A DNA stretch of 64,000 nucleotides from positions 1,426,001 through 1,490,000 of the forward strand of contig JAGKQI010000087.1 in the NCBI GenBank assembly GCA_018806915.1. Reading direction: 5' to 3'. The DNA comes from Phytophthora colocasiae. Its lineage: Eukaryota; Oomycota; Peronosporomycetes; Peronosporales; Peronosporaceae. Positions 12,070 to 20,700 of the stretch are shown one piece after another (positions within the stretch are counted from its first letter, which is position 1; the number at the start of each line of letters is the position of its first letter). Made by a program: the position numbers and the translations under genes. Below the pieces are notes generated by a model that did no database searches, was not told the origin of the DNA, and worked only from the letters and a program-made list of their open reading frames with translations.

Positions 12070-13677
12070 ATGCCTGGTCTCGCTGCATCGGAGTTGCCTC
12101 CGGAAACTCTGCATGCAGGCGATATGATCGAGTATTTTTCGCGTGCCTTTGTGTGCGGGGACAAGAGGGGCCAACGCTCCGCCGTCGTCGTCCTGGTTGA
12201 TCCTCAGGACGACATGTATCCGGTGCGTCTGGACACAGAAGAGCTGTTGCCGCAGGATAACCTGATGCGTCGGACTGCGGACCAGTTGGGGAACCAGGTC
12301 AACCCCGCGAGCGCCAAGTGGCGCAAGTTGCGAACCTACACTCTGGAGGCAGGGAGCTTTGCGGCGCCCACTCGCTCCAGCACTTTGAATTCTGCGCTTG
12401 CTGCGATCGTTCGAGGTGCAATCACCTCAGCACATCGGGAGGTAACTTCACGACGCGAGCGAATTCCGGCGGAAGGGGCACAGACGGACGGAGAAGGAGA
12501 CACAGACGAGTCGGCCCAACTCACGCTCGGCACGTCGTCCAGCACATCCAGCGGTAACGGCACCACACCCTGTGGCACCGGAGAAGATGCCGAAGTCAAC
12601 ACTGCTCCTGATAGAACCGAGGGAAATCCACCATTGGCGCGTAAGTATGTAGTAATTGACTTGGTGTCCGAGGCTGATTCTGACCATGTTCCAGAACCTG
12701 GACGAGCTCCCACGGACGATCAGCTGCTGGATGTGCAGCAGTATCTTCGCAGTGTACCCACCAGATATGATCGTGCAAGGATTCGCCACCAGAAGAAGCG
12801 CCGCGCGGGCGAGTGGCACGTGAGCCGATCGAGAAAGCGCCGCGATCAGCGCAAGTGTGCAGTCACCCGGAGTGGCGATCAAATTCACCATGCACACACA
12901 GTCACGGCCAGAAGCATGAAGATCTTCCTCTCTATTCCAGGCGTTAGACTGCGATTGGTCGACTTACAAGAACGGCGGAAGATATACCGCGAGCCCGTGC
13001 ATGACACAAGATTCGCGCACGCTGAGGTTCCGTGGCCAGCCGGTGTGGAACGGATTGAGTCTTGCGTATCCAATGGAATCACCTTCCCTGACTTAGGGGA
13101 CTACGGCAAGTGTCGATGCGAGGGCGATTGTTTTGTAGGTAGTTGTGACAATGCTGTTGCTGCCGTCTACTGCACGGACACCTGCTGTGCTTTGGGTGCG
13201 ATGTGCAGCAACGCCTCGCGTGTCCTCGACACTCTGAAGCTCTTCGACACGGGGCGTGTGGGGCTGAGCGTGTATACGACGGCGGACATGGACGTTGGGG
13301 CCATTGTTGGCGAATACACGGGGGAACTGAGTGAGTACGACGCTGTGGTTCCGGGCCAGCCACCCGTCGCGGTGAAGCAAAACAGTGGATACACCTTACT
13401 ATACAACACGAAGTCCGTGCGCAAGAAGTTTGTATACGTGGACGCTCTCCGCTGCGGATCGATCACCCGTTTCCGCAGTCACTCGTGCAGGCCCAACGCA
13501 GAGTTCTTCGAGGTGCAGAATGGCGCAGAGGTGAAGGTGCTCGTGCGCATGCTTATGGACGTGAAGGCCGGGGCTCAAATTACGGTGCATTATGGGGACG
13601 AGACCTGGTTTACGTGCATGTGTGAGCAGTGCTGGGCGTCTTCGGCTGAGGATGCGTTGCAGGGTGACGTAGTGTAG
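12070..13677 (+). CDS. SET-domain (histone-lysine methyltransferase-like) protein of a MULE
   Basis: The frame is open from 11896; the ATG at 12070 (535 residues) is preferred because the conserved-looking part begins at DMIEYF. Residues 18-100 form an N-terminal domain (FVCGDKRG, YPVRLDTEELLP, KWRKLRTY). A low-complexity S/T/G linker follows, then basic clusters at 240-262 that could be a nuclear signal. A cysteine-rich pre-SET-like block lies at 348-379 and the SET core at about 390-510. The core has GRVGLS (SAM-binding GxG), VGEYTGEL, RFRSHSCRPN and VHYGDETW, then a post-SET CMCEQC. The usual Asn of NHSCxPN is Ser, which may lower activity. By family it would methylate lysines using SAM in the nucleus. 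It lies inside the transposon, convergent with the transposase. Confidence 0.75.
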   Translation: MPGLAASELPPETLHAGDMIEYFSRAFVCGDKRGQRSAVVVLVDPQDDMYPVRLDTEELLPQDNLMRRTADQLGNQVNPASAKWRKLRTYTLEAGSFAAPTRSSTLNSALAAIVRGAITSAHREVTSRRERIPAEGAQTDGEGDTDESAQLTLGTSSSTSSGNGTTPCGTGEDAEVNTAPDRTEGNPPLARKYVVIDLVSEADSDHVPEPGRAPTDDQLLDVQQYLRSVPTRYDRARIRHQKKRRAGEWHVSRSRKRRDQRKCAVTRSGDQIHHAHTVTARSMKIFLSIPGVRLRLVDLQERRKIYREPVHDTRFAHAEVPWPAGVERIESCVSNGITFPDLGDYGKCRCEGDCFVGSCDNAVAAVYCTDTCCALGAMCSNASRVLDTLKLFDTGRVGLSVYTTADMDVGAIVGEYTGELSEYDAVVPGQPPVAVKQNSGYTLLYNTKSVRKKFVYVDALRCGSITRFRSHSCRPNAEFFEVQNGAEVKVLVRMLMDVKAGAQITVHYGDETWFTCMCEQCWASSAEDALQGDVV

Positions 13678-13777
13678 GATTTCGAGTCATCACTCGCGTG
13701 CATGTCGTACCCAACATAGTTCTAGTGCTATTGCAATGAAGAAGTTTTGTAATAAAGTTGTTCTCAAAGTGCTGGAT

Positions 13778-15622
13778 CTAGTCATAACTCAGAGCCGGAC
13801 CTATTGCTGGAGGGCGTCCTCCTCGGTTCGAGGTGGGAAGGTTGCGGCGCTTTCGTTTACGTCTACTCACCAGAATCTCCTGTCCAGTACTGTCGACGTG
13901 AGCTACCGCCCTTAGTGCGAACTCAACGTGCACACAGGCCCCGAAGACGAACCAGTACCCACACGGACACCAGTGTCTGTGCAGGTTCACAGGCCACCCA
14001 CCCCACGGCTGATCCTCAACCTCCTTCCGCGCGTAGTTTGCGCCCATCTGAGCACTGACAGCAATTCCCTCTTCGCTACGTTTGTTTTGAGCCACTGCGA
14101 CGCGTGGTGGACGCATTGACAAAACTCGTACGACTTGGGGAGCTCCAGCGCACACCGGCCCAAAGATATCACCTTCGGACAGTGTCAGCAATCCTTCTCG
14201 CCTCATGTCTGCTGCTCGACGCACGAGGGTTTTTGATGGAAGTGCGCGGAAGTGAAACGGCTTTGGTGTTTCCGAATTGTCATTGCAGCAGGCACTCAAC
14301 TCGCGCAGAAGCGCACCCATTTTGAGGCGTCTACGCAGTGTGTAGTCTCGCTTAAGAGATGCGTTGAATGTCTCGGCAGGATTGTTAGTGGTGGCGTAGC
14401 CACAGGGAGTAGCGAAGGCTTGCCAGCACGCGAACCGTCCATACAACCACTGACTAGCCATGTACCTCGTAAATGCGACCAGGGAAGGATCGGATATCCA
14501 GCGCTGTAAAATGGCTTCCCGCAGTCGAACGAACGCGTCATGAGATCTCACGAAGTGCAGGTCGTAAAGATCAGAAATTATCATACCAGCAACACCCGAG
14601 GGAAACCCCCTCATCGCCTTGTGGACGTTTTCCATAAGGTGAAAATAGCACATCAAAAACTTGAAATTTCCACTGGCCCCGAACGCTGTCTGCAATGCGT
14701 TGTACTGCGCTTGATCCGCGTCTGCCAAGGCGTACATTACGCAAAGCTCCTTTTGAACCACCCAAGCGTAAACTCGTTTCAGCGCCTGCAGGACAGCCTC
14801 AAACACGGCTTCGGTCTCTTGAGAGACAACAAATAACGCCACTAGATGGAATGCACGCGAGGAATCTGAAATCCCGACCACCACGACGGGGTAGTCACAG
14901 TGATTTGTCTTGTAGGTAGCATCGATGTGCAATACGAAGCTCTCAGGGGACTGGTTCATTCGTCGGAGCATAGATTTGGTAGTCACTCCTATAATGAACG
15001 GTTTCTGGTCTGAACCATTGCCTACAACCAGATTTGCGTCCGCATCCATCTCCCATCCAAAGGTAAAAGGCTGAGCTTCCGCTTCATCACCAGAAAAAGC
15101 TTTGCTGTGAACCCAAGCCTTTATAGCATCTACGCGGTCGTGGTTGTCGAGATACTTGCGCGAATAGTAGTTCACAAAGTTCTGGACTTGATTGAGAGTA
15201 GGCAGCTCTTCCAGCGGCGTGTCAAACTTCCGTCCGAGTGCATGTCGAATTCTCAGCGGGCGGAGATGCTGTGTAGCCATCTCTCTGCAGAATTCTTTGT
15301 GCGCAGGGGTCAAGTGCTTTGTTCTGGGAGAGCGAACAGAGCTCCTGTGCTCGCTAAATTCGTATACAGACTGCACTCCTGTCTCCAGACAGGTGACCGT
15401 TTTGCCGCGCCAAGGGCACGCCTCCTCACTCGCTCTGATACACAAAGAGGAGCTGCACCGAAGCAAACGATACCGCATCTTGTGGGGGGCACCTGGGCAG
15501 AGGGAGCACGCCATGCTTTGGCTATGACTCACCTCGAAGGACTTCATCTCCTCCAGAATCTGCTCGGCGACCGTGGCGTCGAGCTCGACCGCCTTCTCTT
15601 GCCATTCAATGCGCCTCGGCAT
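13778..15622 (-). CDS. MULE transposase with SWIM zinc finger
   Basis: An uninterrupted 614-residue ORF. Candidate catalytic acids: D234 in FVLHIDATYKTN, D301/D303 in YALADADQAQ with the Mutator-typical CxxH (CYFH, 325-328), and E417 in NNPAETFNASLKRDY. A SWIM finger CxCx8CxH at 552-565 (CPCGYWFVFGACVH) and a basic tail RRKRKRR at about 587 complete the plan of MULE transposases. An N-terminal cysteine cluster (39-69) may be a further DNA-binding finger. There is no upstream stop immediately before the ATG, and a small 5' exon could exist near 15740. The gene faces the SET gene with about 100 bp between stops. It should cut and integrate the element through its ends. Confidence 0.85.
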   Translation of the reverse strand: MPRRIEWQEKAVELDATVAEQILEEMKSFEVSHSQSMACSLCPGAPHKMRYRLLRCSSSLCIRASEEACPWRGKTVTCLETGVQSVYEFSEHRSSVRSPRTKHLTPAHKEFCREMATQHLRPLRIRHALGRKFDTPLEELPTLNQVQNFVNYYSRKYLDNHDRVDAIKAWVHSKAFSGDEAEAQPFTFGWEMDADANLVVGNGSDQKPFIIGVTTKSMLRRMNQSPESFVLHIDATYKTNHCDYPVVVVGISDSSRAFHLVALFVVSQETEAVFEAVLQALKRVYAWVVQKELCVMYALADADQAQYNALQTAFGASGNFKFLMCYFHLMENVHKAMRGFPSGVAGMIISDLYDLHFVRSHDAFVRLREAILQRWISDPSLVAFTRYMASQWLYGRFACWQAFATPCGYATTNNPAETFNASLKRDYTLRRRLKMGALLRELSACCNDNSETPKPFHFRALPSKTLVRRAADMRREGLLTLSEGDIFGPVCAGAPQVVRVLSMRPPRVAVAQNKRSEEGIAVSAQMGANYARKEVEDQPWGGWPVNLHRHWCPCGYWFVFGACVHVEFALRAVAHVDSTGQEILVSRRKRKRRNLPTSNRGGRPPAIGPALSYD

Positions 15623-16078
15623 GATCCCTCGGGTGCTGATTGAAGAATGCGTCGTCCGTCCAGCAATCCACCCGTTGCTTTTGTCGACGCGGACCTAGTG
15701 CGGCCGCTGGTTGGCTGCGCCAACCCTCACCCACACCTGCAACAGAAAAAAAGCAAATTACACAGACTGCACAGCGAACTGTACTTCTAATGCAAGATGC
15801 TGTGCTGACCCACATTATTTGTGCTGACACCTGTTTGATGTGCCGAGACAACAGTTTATTGTGCCAGTAACGCGTTCTCACCGAGGATGAAGTTTCAGTT
15901 TTCCAGTTGAAAGCTGTTGTGCGAAGTCAAACCTCTAGACTACGCCGGGAATTATGTTCGAGACGTTGTCAATATCCAACGGCAGTATCTTGAGAACGCC
16001 TTGGTGGATTCCGTACGTGCTGGAGCAAGTTAGTCTGCGATTTCAAACAACAATACTACTGTACTTATCAAAGGTCAT

Positions 16079-16141
16079 TACTTTTCCAGATGATAAGAAA
16101 TGATTAGCATTCGAAAATTCAATATCCCATTCAAAACAATT
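16079..16141 (+). repeat. SINE internal fragment
   Basis: About 63 bp nearly identical to the middle of the SINE at 16379 (ACTTTTCCAGATGATAAG through CCCATTCAAA). It lacks both head and tail and abuts the effector-upstream duplicate at 16142. Confidence 0.7.
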
Positions 16142-16362
16142 GCTCTGGCATTCCTGTTCGCGCCTTAGTTAAATTCCAAAGGACTTGAAGAGCATCATTC
16201 TCACAAAGAATGATCCATACATGTAGGGTACAGTATTCACATACAAACTTTGAAAGACATCTTTCTCTTCCAATGTAGGAGCTACGCCGGTGTGCCTTAA
16301 CTTATAAGTATCATTAATAGCTTATGGCACATAAGCTTATTAATGATAATCTAGAGCTTTGA
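16142..16362 (+). repeat. Duplicate of the effector upstream region
   Basis: About 210 bp nearly identical to 47220-47432, upstream of the intact RXLR effector gene. It includes CTCTGGCATTCCTGTTCG and CTTATTAATGATAATCTAGA. The duplicate continues on the far side of the SINE/Gypsy-1 insertions at 23534. A short reverse-strand frame in it is shared by both copies but has no recognised motif. Confidence 0.8.
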
Positions 16363-16516
16363 CTATTTCTGTGTATCGGCCTCCTGGTGGTCCTCTGATG
16401 TACGCACCACAAAGCTACGCACTTGGCAGGCGTTCGAGTCCCTCCGGGGACTTACTTTTCCAGATGATAAGAAATGATTAGCATTCGAAAATTCAATATC
16501 CCATTCAAACAATTCA

Positions 16517-16703
16517 TGTAACGGGGTTCCTAGCCCGTTACCGACGTACACTGTAGAGGAAGTAGTTGGGGAAAATTAACTCTGTCATATTGATTGACGA
16601 GACGGCCTCAGCACGTGAGGCCGTCCTCGCCAGTGATGTATAGATGGGTTCTGATTGGCCATCGCGCAACGCGATGACAACTATGTGACGGAAGCCCGTC
16701 ACA
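16517..16703 (-). repeat. Gypsy-1 3' LTR
   Basis: 187 bp, nearly identical to 23240-23418. It begins TGTAACGGGG in plus orientation and ends CCCGTCACA. Confidence 0.9.
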
Positions 16704-16779
16704 TCACCCCTCACTTAAGATGAAAGCACACGCATGGATCTCGAGTCAGTCGAGAAGAAGAAGGGAAGGGGACAGCAAC

Positions 16780-17746
16780 ATGGAGTCTGCGGGAGCGGAT
16801 CGAGCGGACGAGGATCCAGCGCCAGACGGGAACCGACTGGCCACGTACGAGGGAGTGCTGGAGCGCTGGGCGCTGCACGACTGCAGCGCCGTGATAAACT
16901 CGCCTGGCGACGCCGAGATGAGGGAGTTCTTTCGTCGTTGGCGAGACACACGCAGCAAGTCCGGCACCGTGACTCTGCAGTCGTTGAATCGCGCCTGGAC
17001 CGCGTTCGTGGAGCGGTGGAACACGGAGGGCGCTCGCGAATTCGTGCGCAAGCTGGAGCGTCGTGAAGCTGACCATGCCTTGTTGTCGCTGAGGGCTCTC
17101 GCAGTCCAAGTCTGCGAGATGTCGTGGGAGGCCGACCGGGATTGCTGCTTCGTCCACTTTACCGAGAGCTGTGCCAGTTGTCGCGGGTTCAACATCCCGC
17201 GACCCCGTGATACCGCGTGGCAAGCCATGGTTAAAGAGTATCCTCTCTCCTCCACTGAAGACCGTGTGATCGAACGGTACGAGCGTGCGCTGGTGGAAGC
17301 TAGGCGCGGTCCGCGGCCGCGCCGCCGGACAGGCGTGCCTCGTACGCCGTTACGCAGTCCGGAACGTCACACCGCACGGGGCTCCCAACTATCCGCCATT
17401 GGCCCCAGCCATCGGACAAAATATTCTCGGTGGGGAGGGATGGAATCGCCGCGGATTCGAGCGCCGCGGCCAGACCGAACGGGAGCAGCGCGACGATCGT
17501 CGTGCTCCAAGATCGCCTCCACAATATGACGAACGTGGCCCGCACTATCCAAGAGAGGCGCGGGACCATCGCGCTGATAACGAGCAGAGCGACCGTTGGA
17601 TGGAAGCGGAAGCTGAGCAGCGGCGTCACCGGGACTTGGAGCGGATGGAGCGGCTGGAGCGGGATCTGGATGAGCTGCGTCAGGAGTTGGGGGCGCGGGG
17701 ACAGGAGCGCCGCGCCGGCGATCAGGACTGGACTCGGCGTCACTAG
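16780..17746 (+). CDS. Opposite-strand ORF at the 3' end of Gypsy-1
   Basis: The reading starts MESAGADRADEDPAPDG and stays open for about 200 codons: LERWALHDCSAVIN, REFFRRWRDTRSKSGTVTL, ALLSLRALAVQVCEMSW, CASCRGFNIPRPRDTAW. One frame change near 17370-17400 leads to a charged tail (LERMERLERDLDELRQEL, coiled-coil-like) ending at 17744-17746. It lies between the end of pol and the 3' LTR and is convergent with pol; the tail overlaps the chromodomain region antisense. Amino-acid composition looks protein-like, and several Cys could bind metal. I do not recognise a family from sequence alone. It could be an accessory gene of this retrotransposon lineage. Confidence 0.5.
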
Positions 17747-20700
17747 GCAAAATCGCGGGGTGGTACCGACGGAGGCGGCCGACGTAGAACGTAGGGTGAA
17801 GACGTAACGTAGTTGGCAGTTGTAGCTTGTAGGCGTCTCCCATAACACGTAGTACCTTGAATGGTCCAATGTACCGCGGCGCGAGCTTGTTCGCGCCCAG
17901 ATTCGTGACGAGCGCTGGTGCAATTCCATTGGTAGAAAGTAACACGCGATCACCAACATGGAAACGTTCCATGTTCTTGCGCCCGCGGCGGTCCGCATTC
18001 TCTTTCTGGCGGTCGACAGCGGCAGCTATTGCGTCGCGGACGTAGCGGGTGACTGACTCCCGCTGGCGCACGAACTCCTGCACGGCCGCAGCGTCGCTAC
18101 GCTGCGGCGCCTCGTTGGGTGCGAAGTTCGCGACGTTCACCTCGGTGGGCACGACCGGACTTGGAACAGCTTGAACTTCGACTGCGGGACGCTGGCGCTG
18201 ACGCGGGCGGATCAGCGTCCGACTGGTCCAAGTGGCAACGTCCTGCGAGGAAGAGGATGCCGCGCGCGCGGCGGAACGAGTAAGCGGAGCCTGAGCAGAG
18301 GATCGCGCGGAAGATCTCGTGTTCACCGCGTTCACCGAGGAGTCCACGTTTGTTTCGGGCGCCTCAGCGGAGGCGCCGTCAGGGGGAACCGGGTCTTCAA
18401 CATTGTTGTCTGCTGATAGCCGAGACGGAGGAGAACGCTCCAGCCCAAGGAGCGCCGGAACACGAGGGTGGCGTCCAAAGTTGACAAAGAATGGCGTCAG
18501 GCCTGTCGACGCGTGTACGGCGTTGTTGATCGCGAACTCGACCATGGCTAGGAACGAGCTCCACGAGGGGAATGACGTGGCGAAGCTGCGAAGCACGTCT
18601 TCGACAACGCGGTTGGCGCGTTCGGTCTGTCCATCCGTCTCGGGATGTGACGCGGTGGACATACTCAGCCGCGTCCCCAGTAGCCGAAAGAGCTCTCTCC
18701 AGGAGGCAGACGTGAATCGAGGATCCCGGTCCAACACAATCGAGGACGGAATGCCGTGGTGGCGGTACACCACGTCGACAAATAGTGATGCAGATTGTTG
18801 TGCGGTAATCGTTGCTGCGACAGGAGCGAGATGGACCATCTTGCTGAGGCGGTCGACGAAGACGAGGATACCAGTACGTCCGCGAGTGTCGCGAGGTAAA
18901 CTGAAGACGAAGTCCATGCTTACGGACGACCATGCTTCAGTGGCGACAGGAAGCGGACGCAGGGGGGCCTGCGTCGACGGAGCAGGCTTCACGCGTTGGC
19001 ACGCTTCGCACGAGCGTACCCACTTCCGCACCCATTTGTACATGTGTGGCCAGTAGAAGTCGCGAGACAAGGACGCGAAGGTCTTCTTGCGACCGAGATG
19101 ACCACCGCTTGGAGTATCGTGGAACTCGTGGATCAGCCGTGCTCGGAGATCGTCGTCAAGTGGAACAACGATGCGGGGGCTGTCGTCTTGGTCGACGCGG
19201 AATATCAGTAGCGAGCCGTCAAGGGAGTAGCGGTCGACGCGAGCACGGGCTAGGCGGGACAGTTTATGCTTGGCTGCGTCGCTGGGACTGCGCAGATACT
19301 CTATCAGCTCGGAGCAGGACGCGTGAGTCTTGTACGCGTCCGTAATCAAGTCGCGCAGCGGCGTGGCCACTGTGACCTCAACGGCAGCGACGTCTTCGGC
19401 GATACAGACGGCACAGTCGTCATCATCCTCGTCGCCAACTGCGTGGCGACCGCGCTGCACGTAATCCGGCCGGCGTGAAAGCGCGTCGGCGAGGATGTTG
19501 GACTTGCCAGGTTTGTAATGCACGACGAAATTGTACTTGGCAAAGAGCGATAACCAGCGCGCCATGCGCTGGGACAAGCGGGGGCTCTTCGGCGCTGTCC
19601 TCAGCGACGCGTGATCAGTGTAGATCGCGAAGGACTTCTCGCCTAGGAGATACACACGGAACTTGATGAGCGCGTAGCGCATGGCAAGCAGCTCTTTATC
19701 ATGGACCGGATAATTCCGTTCCGCCTGCTTCAGTTGGCGCGACTGGTAACTCACCACTCACTCGCGGCCCTCGTCGTCAAACTGCATCAAGGCACAGCCG
19801 ATCGCGAAGTCACTCGCGTCGCATACAACGTGGAACGGCTTGGAGTGATCTGGAAGCATCAAGACGGGCGCGGTTGACAAACTCGTCTTCACCGCGTCGA
19901 AGGGTGTTTGGTGCTCGGGGCGCCATGACCACATGGCGTCTGCCTTCAGGAGCTGAGACAACGGTTGGATGGTAAGCGCGAAGTTCTTTGAGTAATGGTG
20001 AAGATACGTCGCGAGCCCCAACCACTGCCGGAGCTGCCTCTGATCCTGAGGCACGGGTCAAGCGCAGATGGCTTCAATCTTCTCGGGGTCAGCACGGACA
20101 CCTTCCTTGCTGACGTAGCTCCCGAGCACTGGGATCTCGGGAGCGCAGAAGATACACTTCTTCAAGTTGGCGTACAGCTGGTTCTCTCGCATCACTTCGA
20201 ACACCTGCCGCAGATGTTGCAGATGCACCTCGACGTCCGTCAAGCCTCGTTCAGCACGGCTGTGGATGAAAATGTCATCGAAGTAGCTGGGCGCGAAGTC
20301 TCGGTACGGGCGGAGCAAGTTTGACACCATGTGGCTGAAGGTAGCAGGAGCATTCTTTAGCCCTTGTGGCATCACAAGCCATTCCCAAAGCATTCCACTG
20401 GGCGTGCTGACTGCAGTCAGCGGTACGTCATCCTCCCGCATCAAGATCTGATAGAAGCCGTCCATCAGATCGATCGCACTGTATTTGGTGCTGCCCGACA
20501 TGGTGTCGAGCACCATGTCTTTCCTCAGGATCGGCGTCTGCGCCGGGATAGTGGCATCGTTGAGCTTATTGAAGGCGTGGACGATCCGCCATCCACCGGT
20601 TGCTTTCTTCACGCAGAACGTCGGACTGGAGTGCGGGGACAGACTCTCACGGACGTGGCCGGCTTGCCGGCGACCCTCGAAGAAGGCGTCGATTGCTTCG

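Larger units (their letters stand above)
11674..15879. mobile_element. Mutator-like element carrying a SET-domain gene
   Basis: A 4206-bp insert bounded by the 8-bp direct repeat ACCGAGGA (11666-11673 and 15880-15887). Its ends are short inverted repeats: GAGAAAACGTTA on the left and GAGAACGCGTTA read from the right, 10 of 12 identical. Both are followed at different distances by a shared CACAATAA and a GGCAC motif. It contains two intact convergent genes, a SET-domain protein (+) and a MULE-type transposase (-), whose stops are about 100 bp apart. TSD length and transposase type agree with the Mutator superfamily (8-10 bp). The insert interrupts M96-like paralogue D, which independently defines the same borders. 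Both ORFs are open, so the copy may be young. Confidence 0.8.
10683..16033 (+). pseudogene. M96-like paralogue D, split by a transposon
   Basis: The first part is 10683-11673, the last part 15888-16033. It starts MEQVKTGDDELRVLDC, has a KRKRKTQSWLKRKQELYTLR basic/coiled region, and continues to FGVQFITSRRDLP. A transposon with an 8-bp duplication interrupts it. After removal of the insert and one duplicate the same frame runs on into PLDYAGNYVRDVV...YLENALVD, the family's final helix, and stops at 16031-16033. The joined length (378 residues) is almost that of paralogue A. Two in-frame TGA codons remain, at 11061-11063 and shortly after the junction, so it was probably dead or dying. The orientation is opposite to A-C. 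Confidence 0.7.

Noticed and set aside
12336..12897. Reverse-strand ORFs of up to 149 codons
   Set aside because: They are the complement of the SET gene's coding sequence, without motifs of their own.
16400..16460. A tRNA gene
   Set aside because: A B-box is present but there is no foldable cloverleaf or good A-box; it recurs as the head of three SINE copies.
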